DNA from: Gavia stellata
Taxonomy: Eukaryota; Chordata; Aves; Gaviiformes; Gaviidae
NCBI RefSeq assembly: GCF_030936135.1
Contig: NC_082597.1
Span: 77,420,495 to 77,484,494, forward strand
DNA length: 64,000 nt
Reading direction: 5' to 3'
This document shows, one piece after another, positions 27,388 to 39,700 of the stretch. The stretch's first letter is position 1, and the number at the start of each line of letters is the position of its first letter. The notes under the pieces were generated by a model, which had not been told where the DNA came from, made no database searches, and was given only the letters and a program-made list of their open reading frames with translations. The translations under genes and the position numbers were made by a program.

Positions 27388-27397
27388 GGGGCGGGGC
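27388..27397 (+). promoter_or_regulatory. GC box (Sp1/KLF-type) of PNPLA3
   Basis: GGGGCGGGGC is a perfect GC-box core about 190 bp upstream of the PNPLA3 ATG, in a TATA-less CpG-island promoter where such sites usually set initiation. Confidence 0.55.
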
Positions 27398-27412
27398 GAG
27401 CGGAAGCGCGGG

Positions 27413-27417
27413 ATTGG
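27413..27417 (-). promoter_or_regulatory. Inverted CCAAT box of PNPLA3
   Basis: ATTGG, with GCT following, is an NF-Y-type inverted CCAAT box 170 bp upstream of the start codon and 16 bp beyond the GC box. This spacing is typical of CpG-island promoters. Confidence 0.5.
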
Positions 27418-27587
27418 CTGCTGCGCGGGCCGCCGGCGCTGGGCGCGGCCGCCGTGTAAGCCGCAGGACGGCCCCGCCGCTCGCGCCTCAGTCGCTCGGC
27501 AGCGGCTGCTGCTGCGGGAGCTGGCTTCTCCCTAACGGTTCGCGCGCGGGCGGCGCTCTTCGCGCCGCTCTTCGCCCGGCGCTGACG

Positions 27588-27774
27588 ATGCTGGACCGCG
27601 AGCGCGGCTGGAGCGTCTCGTTCGCCGGCTGCGGCTTCCTGGGCGTCTACCACATCGGCGCCGCCACCTGCCTGCAGGAGCGCGCCCCCCACGTCATCCG
27701 CGACGCCCGGCACATCTACGGCGCCTCCGCCGGGGCGCTCGCCGGCGCCGTGCTCGTCGGAGGCGGCTCTCTGG
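27588..27774 (+). CDS. PNPLA3: PNPLA3 coding exon 1
   Basis: Encodes residues 1-62 plus one base: [15 protein letters not shown] onward, containing the oxyanion loop and the Ser47 nucleophile elbow. The donor GTCAGC (27775) is weak, but joining there gives SLAQ, which lines up with human PLEQ, so the boundary is well supported. Confidence 0.9.
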
Positions 27775-30700
27775 GTCAGCGGCTCCGCCCTTTGGCCCGG
27801 CGGCGGGGGGTCCGGCGGGCTGAGGGGAGCGGGGCGGCGGGCTGAGGTGACTGAGGCGAGGCGAGCCGCCGCGCGTCCCCCGTGCCCCGCAGCGGGCCTG
27901 CGGGAAGGGGCGGGTGTGGCGGGCCGGCTGCTGTTGCGGCCCCGGGGAGCGCCGCGGCCCCGGGGGGCGCTGCGGGCTGGCGGGGCGGGACTGGCTCTTT
28001 TTCTCTCTTTCTCCTGTTCTGCCCCCAAAGAGGAACGTGACCCCTTTTATGACAGTAAATCCGAGCGGGTTATGTGGCGCTGTAGGTGCCGGGCTGGCTT
28101 TTTTTTCTCTTCCCTTACCTCTCACCCCGTGCACATCTCGCCGCCGAGTAAAATGCACAAAAATGGTGTGTTTCCTTGAGGGTGGGGGAAGAGGCAGGTG
28201 GTAAAGTTAGCGTGTCTTCACCTTGGATGGACGTTTAGCAACCTCCCGGGCTCAAGGAACGGTCTTGACGATGCCTCATCCGATTTCAACACTTGTGTAG
28301 TCAAACGGTCGGAGTTTACTACCTCAGGGACAGGTATGTGTGTCCGTCTGAGGAGTTCCCGTGCCGCCGGGCCTCGGAGTTGCAAATACCGGGTTGGTGA
28401 CCGCTGCGCTTACCTTTCTGCAAAGCGGAGGAATTAAAAATTGTTGGGTGAGCGGGAGCCAGCTGAATCCTAACACCCTTCAAAGCAAGCGGACTAACCC
28501 TGTCATCAGTTTGAAACAAAGTATTTGCACTTTATTGGGAGATAATGCATCTCTTCCCTAGTTACCTTTGCACGTGAAGTTTCAGTTAGCTTTAACTTGC
28601 TTCCTCTAAAGCTGCTCCTTTCTTGGGGTACTGCTAAGAGAGTTAAGGTCAGGGCTTAGGTTAGCTTTAATGTGCTTTTCCTCTTTAATCTGTGCACAGT
28701 GTATATTGGATAGGTCATTTAGGTATATGATTAGAAACAGTGGGTTGAATAAAATCACTGATTTTAATTGTGATTTAAGTAGTAGAGTTAATCTTGTTTG
28801 GTATTTGTACTGGATAAAAGATGTTAGTTTGTAACTAAATGTAGTCTCTTTTGTGAAACAAGCACTTATTTTCTAGCAGTGGGAGAAGTATACCTATTTA
28901 GGGCTCGTGAGAACCCAAATATACATTTATCTAGTGAATTAGACATGCTAGACGTTAAAGCAAGCTTGATAAAAGTAAAATACCAAGGTGTTTAGGATAG
29001 TGACTGGAATGCAGTTAAAAAAGTGTATGAAATATCTGGAAATCTAAAAATGGTTTTCCTTGTTTTGAATTTGGAGAGGGTTTGGGTTTTGCTTTTGAAT
29101 TTCTGAGGGAACAATTCACTGACTAAAATGAACAGAAGTTCTCTGTATGTGCAAGAGAGTAAAGCTGAGAAATGCTTGTCCCTGCTGCTTAGCCATTGAT
29201 CTCTATCACGTATGCTTAATTTCTTCAAAGCTTTAGCAATAAACTTGTGCTACTGAAACTTTTTCATTCAATTCTGCTGTAATGTCGTAACGTAACACAC
29301 CTGAATTACTATGGGCCTAATATCAGCTTTTAAAACAAATCGTATTTATCTACAATAGCTATTTATTTTTAGAACGTATCCAATTTTAAGTCTTAAGTCA
29401 TTGTAAATTATTTAAGAAGGAAGCTGCTTTAAATATTTGAAATGCTCTTAAGCACAAAAAATTGATATTGTTTACCTTAAAGTATACGTCATTAACAGTT
29501 TTTTAAATTTTTAGCATTTTAATAATTGAGACTTGCAGACTTTAAATTATTCCCTTGTCTTTCCCTTCTCATATGCCAACTGAGATATTTGCTTTTCTCC
29601 GACTAATAGAATAGCTAGTATGTGTGCGATCACTGCCCAAGTTATTGTATTTCATGGGCAAGTGTGTTTCTTCTGGAAACTTTAAAAAAAACAAAAAGCC
29701 ATTTGGGAATGTTGGAAGACAATTCAAAACCAGCCACATTCTAAAATCTGTGAACCACTGTAAATTCATCAAACTAAGAAGGTATTCCCATGTTAGTCCT
29801 GTATCTTTTTAGCTGTTAATTTTTTGTGAGTTTGTGTGAAAGCAGAGGATTGTAAATAAGCGCTAAAGAAAAACTATGTGGTATAATTTGATATATTTCA
29901 TTAGTTCATATTATACTCCTCCCTTGCATTGATACACTTTAATATGCAGTATTTATTATTTCTGCAGTTGTGGTTCTAAGTCCCACATGTTTTCACAGTG
30001 GCATTTCACTGTGGGAAGACAGAGCCAGACTCTTCTCAGAGGTGGGTAGTGGAAGGATGAGAGGCAGCAGACACAACCTGGAACATGGCAAATTCTGATT
30101 AGGTATAAGGAAAAGAAAATTACCGTGAGGCTGGAGCAGGTGCCCAGGGAGGTTGTGGGATCTCCATCCCTGGAGGTGTTCAAGACTTGACTGGATCCAG
30201 CCCTGAATTAGTATGCTTGTTGGTGCACATAAAACTGGAATGTGTATGTGTATATATATGAACAGGGGTTTTGACTAAAATTGATGTACATATTTCATCT
30301 CTTACAGGTTTGTAGCCGGATGTTTTAAATAAAGGGGTTTCTTTGTGCTTCATATTATCCGGTGGATAGGCAAACTGAGAGACTGTTTTGAATAAATGTA
30401 AACATTAGCCATTGAATTGGAAAAATAGTGTACTTTTCCAGACTGAGGAAGAAGTTTCCTTCATTGAATTTGGGGGAAGGTAGAGGGAGAAGCTTAGAGG
30501 TGACTGTTCTTTAGAGGTTGAAGTGCATTCCAGGCTATTCCAAACTGGAGCTGTTAAGGTGCACGTCTCTTGTTAGATCTTCCCCATGGATGTCTTGGAG
30601 ATCTGGTATTTTGGTGGTGATGTGATCATCCATTCTAGTGGGGCACTAAAGAGAATAGATTTGGTGGGGACTGTAAATACAATGTCAGGTTTTACTCTGT

Positions 30701-33700
30701 GGGAAATGAATTAATAGTTATTTAACCATTAAAAATAGGAATATAGAAGTATAACTAGAAACAGTTCACCTTTAATAGGAACATTAATTCCTGTAGCTCC
30801 CTTGTGTTTAAAAAAAACCAAAACAGATGTACCAAGGTCTGCTTAAAATTCCAGTCTGACTTCAGTTCTAGCCCTCTGTCCCTTTCTGAGAAGATCCCAT
30901 TTTGGAATACACCAGCCTAAGAGGTAACTGTATTTTAGTCCTGTTGAGGAAGGAAGGGAGAAGGAAAGAAGCTGGAATACTTTGAAGTCTGTTGAATTAA
31001 TAATGAACAGTTTTTTAAATTTTCAGTACTTTAATACCACATACTCTTAGTTAGACACAACATATTGGGTTTTTTTTGCTTAGGAACTCTTCTCGTATTT
31101 AAAATAGGTTACAATAAATGAAACATGTAAACTTGATTTTTTTTTTTCTTATTTTTTCCCTATAGACTACCTCAAATGTAGAAATTCTTGTATGTGGAAG
31201 AGATGGGTAAACTGTGAAATCAAATTTCATTTGATGGGTAGTTCTTTTTGAAAGAAAGTGGAAATGAGAGGAGTTCAGATCTAAACTGTCAGAGGTCATC
31301 AGTTTTGCAGCCCTTTAATGGGGTATGTAAAGTGAGCTGATAGTTGTCTGACATTTTTTACGGTGAGAGGTAAATAGTCACAACGCAAGGTTAGTAGAGG
31401 GCACTGGTTTACTTTATTTTTTCTGCAGAAGCAGGCTTGCAGTGCAAATGAATGAAGATGTTACCATGCTTCAAACTTAAGTAATAGCTTGAGCTTCAAT
31501 TTGACAGGATGCTAGCTAGAAAAACAGGGTCAAGACCTGGCAGAGAAGTGAGAGCGTGTGTATTTGTTTGCTCATGTGTCCATGCACCCAGTGCTCTTGG
31601 TCTGCTTTTTAGAACAAGCAATTTACTTGCTTAGTGCATAAGGTTTCAAAGATGTACTTATTTTGCAAAAGGAAATTAATGTATGCACTAAGACTGCTGT
31701 TCCTTGTTCTTGTAGTTCAGTATCTCAGACTCCTGCAACGTGCCTGATTTCTCTCTTTAGAAAGTTTAGAACATTTAACATTGTTAAATTAGTTTATTAA
31801 AAAAAAAAAGGAGGTGGTAATTTATATCTGAGTGTATGAAAAACAGAACTGCTAAAACTGTCTACATAACTACTTTTGGAAATAACGTCTTCACTTGCCA
31901 GAATGTGACTTGTGCCATGTTTTAATTGCATGTAAAATGTGTTTTACTAACATAAGCATATATTTGACCATGAACAGTGAGCTGTATCTAAATTGTTTGC
32001 TGTCTTCTGGGGTGGGAGGTGGGGTCAGGCTACTGGTATCAGTGGATTGATTGATGGACCAAGGCTTCACTCTGCAAGGGCGGAATGAAAAAAATTGTGA
32101 TGGTAAAAATGGAGTATGTCTGATACCTCAGATTTTTTTAGGGATAGTCTTTTGAACATAGACTCTTGGTTTACTGTGTTAAGAATGAGAAAGGTTTAGG
32201 TATTGCTATTTGAGGGGGGGGAAATAATGTTGTAGAAAGATAATATTTTTGGAAATTAATCTTATCTCAGAGGCTTAAGCAGAGTTGTTTCCAGTGCAGC
32301 GCTCACATTTAACTTGGTAAGTTGAATCCTATCTATTCTAGAAAGAGTCTATGTAAGTTAAAATATGCAAGTCCTGAAAATATTTTTAGATGACCTTGTA
32401 GCATATCACTCAGGTTAATAACCTGTTACTTTGACCTTCCTCCCCACCCCCTTTCCTCTTCCAAGTTGACGAGCTTATCAGGCAATTCCTTCAAAGTATG
32501 CCCTGGAGAAACATGACATTAAAAATTCAAACAAAACATTGCAGGTGGATGAGCTGCTGTTCTTACTATGACTAGGTGTGTGGTTGTTAAAATGCTTTTA
32601 GTGTTCTTCAGGAACAGTCGTGTCTTCTGTAGTGGTTTGATCTAGTTCCCAAATGCTGATTTAACTGGAGAAAAAATTCTTACATGTCTGTTACATATTG
32701 GTAAAAATGCACCTATTTAGGTGGAAAGCTGTGTGAGAGGTGTTAACAGATCTCCTCCACATTCCTTACCCACTGCTTTAAAAACTTCCCTCCTGACGTT
32801 CCTTACCATAAGTTCACATTTAATATCTCCTTTACTGTGTTTACATATAAATTAAGATAAATGGTGCCCTGAAACCTTAAGTTTGGTTGAAGTCCAACAA
32901 GTGTTACTAGCTGTGATGAACCCAGGCGCTCTGCTTCTTCAGCAGATGTACTGTGGACCTTAAATCTGTGCATCATACACCGTAGGTTTTTATGGATGTT
33001 GCATATGGAATATGTCCGTGCATACATGCTTACGGAAGGTCACTCATCTTTGTTTTTTCTTAAAGAATGTGTTTCTGGAATGAATAATTCCTAACTGAAG
33101 CATCTTATATGGGTATTTTACACCTACAGTCTACATATAAATAACATATAAGTAACTTAGTGGCTGGGTCTTCACCAGGAGTTCTATTTGTAAGTGTCAA
33201 GTGACTTTTTTTTTTTTCCCCTCAGAAAACTCCTAAACTCTGTTAAACACTACCGGACAGTTATTTTATCTGTTTAAAAGCTATTGAATTTTCATGCTAG
33301 CAATCGGAGAGAGAAGTTGGAGCTCTAGACGTGCTTTATTACTGGAAGTGTGTTTTTTTGATTTTTTTGACATATCTTCTGTGCTTAAATTAAACGCATT
33401 TTATTTTCAGCTCAAGCTTGTGCAGATGTTCTGGCGTTAGCCAAAGAAGCTAGAAAGCGAAATCTTGGTCCTCTTCATCCTTCCTTTAATGTGATAAAGA
33501 TAATAAGAGACGGACTGATGAGAAATCTTCCAGAAAACACTCACCAGTTGTCATCGGGCAGACTGTGTATTTCACTAACCAGAGTATCAGATGGTAAAAA
33601 TACATTGATATCTAATTTTAACTCTAAAGAAGAAGTTGTCCAGGTATGTTTATTTTTGGTGACTTTTAAAAGTTTCTGTAATCTTAAGTCCATTTAACGT

Positions 33701-36700
33701 CATCCATTGGATTTCTGTTCTAAACATTTTAGGATATTGTGACTTTGACAGTGTTTTAAGGATTAATTCAAGCTTCATTACACTAAATTCACTTAATAGT
33801 TTTCCCAGTCAATGTATCTGCAAACTGTTCCAGTGAGTAGGTGCAAGGGATCAATCTTAAAAAAGATACACTGCACTTTGAAGGCATTTATCTAATGAAA
33901 CTGTATCCTTCATGTATAAGAATTTTTTTAAGGTCATTCTTATAAAAGCAATTATTAAGAAACAGTCAAAAATAGCTTTTAAAAATTCTTAATATCAGTT
34001 ATAAAGCTAGTTTAATATGATCCCAGAATGTTGATATTTGTGTCCCCAGTTAGTTATTTGGGTTATTCAGAAAATGTACAGCTTGAGTGAATGAATGATC
34101 ATAAACTTGTCCTTGCTAATTAGCATTTCTAGAAATGGTCTTTTAGTGAGTCTTATAATTTTTTTTAGATGGAGTGTGGTTACATTCTAAAAAAGAAATG
34201 CGGAATACCCTCATCATGTTTAAAATAACGCTTGATAATAGCCTTCCCCCCCTTCTTTTTATTCAAGTGTACTTGCTGGGGTTTTTTTTTGTTGCTTGCT
34301 TGGTTGTTCTTGCTGACATCTAAAGAGATAAAGATAAATGATAATTTCAATAATAGAACAGTTACCATTTAATTTATATGGTCTCATTTTCCTACAGGCT
34401 TTAATCTGTAGTGCATTTGTCCCTATTTATTGTGGCCTAATTCCACCGTCATTTAGAGGTGTGGTAAGTCTCTATTGTTAAGATCTAAAAATAGTTCTAG
34501 CTATTCTGAAAATACTAAGATTTTTTTTTAGTTATGCTACTGTAAAATAAATACCTTCATCATAGCTTCTAGTACTGTAGCTGTATGTTGCAACTTTTCA
34601 AACAAGCAAGAAAACACTAAATGTGTGGAAGATCTGTTATGTATATTTCTTTTCTACCCTGCAAAACACACACATGCTTGCGCGCTCTCTCTTAAATTTC
34701 TTGCTTGCTGATGCAGTAATTAAACAAGGGTATTCTAAGCTAGCAAGTGTTTAACTTAAGGATAAATATTTATTGAAGAAAGTGATGCTCATTCACCCGC
34801 ACAAATTTTCAGGAAGAGTCACTTATACATGTTTATTTAAAAAACAAATAATCTTGTAAGGTAGTTTATCGTTAATCTTTGTGTTCTTGCTGTAGGTAGA
34901 TCTGCCTTAAAACTGGATTAAAGTTCCCTGTTCAGGGCAACTTATAAACAAAGCTTTGTAATGTCTTCTGTTATTTGTATTCAGTGTAAGAAAGGTTGCT
35001 TTTTAAAGGTAGAGTGTCAGTATACTAGTCTGTTCTAGTCACAGGAACTGTTGATTATAAAACCTCTTAATACTTCATGGCTATACTGGCTTTTCTAAAA
35101 TCCCCCGTTAAAGGGGAAACAACTGCAGAAAAGTTAAGTATAGTTTGTTGTAGGTGTTTTGATTAACAGGTCTGGAAGCAGGCATGCATTTCGAATCACG
35201 GCAGTGACATTCATGGCTTTTTGTTATAGTGTATTAACTTGCATGTGCTTTCCTTCCAACTTTGGTGCTCCTTACACAAGGAGAGGGGAAGAATATTGAA
35301 AGAAAACTCAAACCATCTGTAACAGTGGTTGATTACAGACTGTTCTCAAGGCAATTTGGAAGTGCTAAAAGTGCTAAAAGGTCAAGGATAGACATGAAAT
35401 GTATTTTCTTCTTCATGCTGAAATTTAAGCAAAAGTGATTAGAACTGTATAGGGATTTTTCTTTATCTGTACTTCTAAACCTTGTATGTCTCCTTAAACT
35501 ATTCCAGATTAAAGGTGTTATGAAAACAGGACGTTGGACTGAATCCAAGGTTTAGGTAGATCCAGGCTAATCTGGCTATTCAGTTCTTGTCACCAGACAA
35601 CAATGTTATTTTAAAAGGCTTAGTTCAGAGTACAAAAACATGCAAGTGATGCTTTATTTGGTTCTATTTTGAGGGAAGGGGAAGGAAGGAATCATTGTGT
35701 CCTTTTGATCTTTGCAATTATTTTGACAGGATTTTAATGCTTAGGAGGCATTTTTGATGTAACTTGGTAAGAATACCACAGTTGCATATGCTTGGCATGA
35801 CTCCTGTAGGTCTTAAACACAGTAGAATGTCAAGTATGTAAACTTGGTAGCAACTTGATGTTTACTGGCTTGGTGCTTCATGCATGTATACTTTAAAACA
35901 AAGACTTAAGGATAACTTTCAGCAAGTATATCTAACTGCCAGTTGTGAATCTTTTGGGTATGGTGGGTTTTGTTTGTTTTTTTTTACCCCTTTCAAAAAC
36001 AGCAATGGTTTTAGATTAAAAAATTACTAGGGGGAACAGATAGGCAGAAACTGCAAATAATTAAAACCATTTACCTCTATAGAACAGTGACTCGGATGCA
36101 TACTTCCACCTTTTAGTAATTTCATGAGAAGGCTGCATGCTATGGCTCCTTCTTTGCCAAACCTGTTGTATTGTACTTGATACTTCCGCAAAGGACTTGG
36201 TGATTGCATGGGTACTTTAGTGACTGCATTATACACCTATAGGAAGTCTTGCATCCGAGAAAGCTGACAGGTAGAAACAGGCTGCTCTAGAAGAGTATGT
36301 TGGATAAATTGCTCTGAGCTGTCCTTTTCCTGATTCCTAATTTGTTTCTCAGAATGGGCAGGGAGTGAGTATCAAGGCAGATGAAATTGGTAATCCAAGT
36401 TATTCCTGCTCAAATCACCTGCTCTGTTACATTTACATTTTACAAGGACCTACAGGTTATGTCTGTTGCCTAGTTAGGAAGAAGGAGAATGCAGCCACTA
36501 AACCAGCTAAGCTGGTGGTCTTTTGCCCCTGTCAGAACAAACTAGCTACAGTTGGCCCCACTGGAAAGATGGCTGTTGTGAGAGAGTTGAGGAGTTGTCT
36601 TTAGCCATAGCTGCTGCACTATAGATTGGTTAACCCAATACAGAACTCTTCAGTTCTTGGATCTTAAAATGTCTGAGATGGTGATGCACTAAAACTACAG

Positions 36701-39700
36701 AAATGGGCAATTCAATGCAAAGGAGACAAAAGCATAACCTGGAACAGCTTCTAAACTTGCACTCAAAGCAGAATATATATCCATGACTGTTGACAAGGTT
36801 TCTGAAGCATTGTCCATTTTTACTTGCAGTTTCTTTATGTCCAAATATTTTTGATGCTTTTATATCAAATTCTAACTACTAAGAGTAATTTCAAGTTACT
36901 GCTATTCTAACTAAATGGTTTAGTATCACAGAACTTGAGCTTTGAATCATAGAGTTATTCTTTTACTCGTATTCTTTCTAAAGAAGTACCTTGGTAGCTC
37001 TTTGGTTGATGCTCTCCTTTGAGGAAGAGGAGGCCGCTGTACTACTCTGTTTCTGGATGTTCTGTAGGATTATGATCTTTAAAATGGACTTGCTCTTTCT
37101 TAAACATACAGAAACATCCCAAATAGAATACTCTTAGGCTGTCTATGGAACTACAGGTAGGAATGTTTTTTAGCTAGCATTAGGGAACAAAGCACGCTAC
37201 TCAAAATGTTTAGTCCGGGAGCATAGGCAGAGACTGTTCTGTTACAGTCTTAAATGCTATTTAATTCTTGCATGGGAAGTCTGCTAGTTAGAAATTTTCA
37301 GCCTTTGAGACTTCTTATTTCTGTTAATTTTTGTAGCGCTATGTGGATGGAGGAATCAGTGACAACTTACCTCACTACGAATCTAAGAATACCATCACAG
37401 TTTCGCCTTTTGCCGGGGAGTGTGATATCTGTCCAAAGGGGAATTCTGCCAACTTCCATGAAATGAATGTGACCAACACCAGCATTCAGCTCAGTTTAGG
37501 GAACCTTTATCGTTTAACACAAGCGCTCTTTCCACCAGAACCTAAGGTAAGTCTCTGCCTTCATGTAGTTACTAAAACATCTTTCCATATAAAAGTTTTG
37601 CTTTTGCAGAAAGCTACAGTAATCTTAGCATTCATCTAGTTATGTAGAGTTTTCTGGTGACATTTCTCTTCTTGTTTCTATTTTTTTCATAGTTTGTCTT
37701 AATTCACCTTATTTTTAGTCTCTTTCAGAATAAAAATGCATGTCCTGCTATTGGCTTTCAGTATTTATTTGGGAATTAGCACAGGATTCTATCATAAAAT
37801 CAACATTGGTAAATTAATAACTGTCAGTTTGTAGTCCTTTCATGTTTACTTGTTAACCAGGTGCTTCAGAACTTAGAAGAAGTTCTAAAGCTTCCTGGTT
37901 TTGTAATGTTCTCAATTAACACTTCATGCAGGCAAGTTGCCTTGAAACTTTGCTAAGCGCTGTTAATTGAAGATTTGATGAGGGAAATGCTCTTGAATTG
38001 CCATTGTGGAAGCTGAAAAAATGAAAACAGACTTTGCCAGTTGGCTTGGGATATACTACAGAGGGGAAGAAATGTTCCTGACTGGTATAGATATATTTTT
38101 TTAATTGAGGGCTTTTTGACCACTTGAAGAAAAATGTTAAATTCTACTTATGTAGGCTTTAATTTTTTTTATTTTTTTTTTTTTTTTTGTCTAGGACTAC
38201 TGTGTAGGTGAGCTGGTGTTGCATCTGGTGAAAGATGTTTTCATATGGAAGACTAAGTCTGAGTTTGAGCATAAGAATTGCACAGCTGACTTTTCATAGT
38301 TTTGGGAAGTGGGAAGCACTGGGAGGGAAGGAGGGGAATTGGCGTACTCCAAGCCACCCTGTTTCATTATTGCTTGCATCTGCTGAAAGGCTAGTCAAAG
38401 AAACAAAAGGGGAGGAAACTCTTGCAAATTGTTAGAATGCTGTCATTTTATGTGAATAATTCAGTGCATCTGTAATAGTTGAAAGATAAGTTCATATACG
38501 CATGATTATGTATGCATTGTCACAGTAGATATATTAACCCAGATCTGTTGAATTATAGCCATTGTTAATGTAGATTTTTCTTACAAGAATGGAGGGTGGA
38601 TGGAAGTGGCTTTTCATCCTGCAAACTGTTGACCTTAAGTTGAATCTCCGTTTATTTGTCTGACTCACTTACCCTGTCCTTGCAGGTACTAGGAGAGATC
38701 TGTGAGCAAGGATATTCAGATGCCCTTAAATTCTTGAAAGAGAATGGTATGTTACACTTGTGGATAATTATAGATGATGTTGTCTTAACCTGAGTTAAAA
38801 AAAAAAAGGGGGGGGGGGTGAGGGGGTTGTATGTAGCTAAGGAGGGACTAGGTCTTTGAGGTTTTTGAAGGGATCGTGGTTAAGTTTAGTTCTCATAGAA
38901 ATCACATCGTTGTAGTAACTATTCACCTGAGATAAGTTGTGCTGCCACACAGAAATTGAACTTTCAGATTTTTGTCACATTTGTGTGAAGTGAATGTTAA
39001 GGTATTGTTAAGTGAAATTACCAAAGAATTCCAATTCTAGGGAAATCATATTATTAGGATAGGAATAGGCTATTGTTTCCTACTCCTGTGAAACCTGTAT
39101 CTTCTTATCACCACCTCTCTGCTATCATCCAGGTGAATTTCTATGTAAAGCCTTATAGTCTAGAACTGGGAGCTGGCTAACAACAATATAAACTCAGTCA
39201 CAGACAAATCCTCAGACTGTATCATAAAAGACTTTAGAAGAAGATTACTTGTAATGTAGCAGTTGTTGGGACCCAGATAAGTTTAGGAAGAAGAATTGAA
39301 AGTTGCTCTGCTCTACCGCTAGAATTCTAGTAACATATTTTATATTAATAAATGTTATTGCTATGCACACTTTGAGACAAACAAGTTAAAGACAGTAACT
39401 TGATATTAGCATGAAGTTAACCATGTGTTAACTATGCCTTGCCCCTGTAGTCTTTGGATGAAGAAGCGAATTGGTACTGGATTGGATTAGAGGAATGGAA
39501 ACTGAAATGTGATGTTTGCACTGTTACAGATAGTACCAGCTGCAGTATTGTAATGCAGTCATAGATTGATGTGCTCACTGTTTATACTCTGTTATAACTA
39601 AACATTAAATATTCAAGTTTTCTTGGAACAATTTTCTTCAGTGTTAAAGAACGTCACGGTTCTGCTTAAGAGTTTGTTTTTCTAGTAATATTATTAAATA

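Larger units (their letters stand above)
26920..28440 (+). promoter_or_regulatory. PNPLA3: CpG island over PNPLA3 promoter and exon 1
   Basis: GC content and CpG density rise sharply from about 26,920, peak between 27,100 and 27,990, and fade by about 28,440. The island covers the first coding exon and the start of intron 1. There is no TATA box near the expected start. Visible sites upstream of the ATG are an octamer (27344-27351), a GC box (27388-27397), an ETS-like CGGAAG core (27401-27406) and an inverted CCAAT box (27413-27417). The transcription start is not determinable but is probably between about 27,420 and 27,560. The island is also why long open frames occur on both strands here. 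Confidence 0.85.

Noticed and set aside
26916-27587. In-frame open extension upstream of the PNPLA3 ATG that would give a much longer N-terminus
   Set aside because: It is open only because the CpG island lacks stop codons. The ATG at 27588 aligns with the start of human PNPLA3 and has A at -3; the upstream residues resemble no patatin protein.
27342-28028. 228-codon antisense open frame over PNPLA3 exon 1
   Set aside because: Proline-, alanine- and arginine-rich translation typical of GC-rich DNA, overlapping a certain exon on the other strand.
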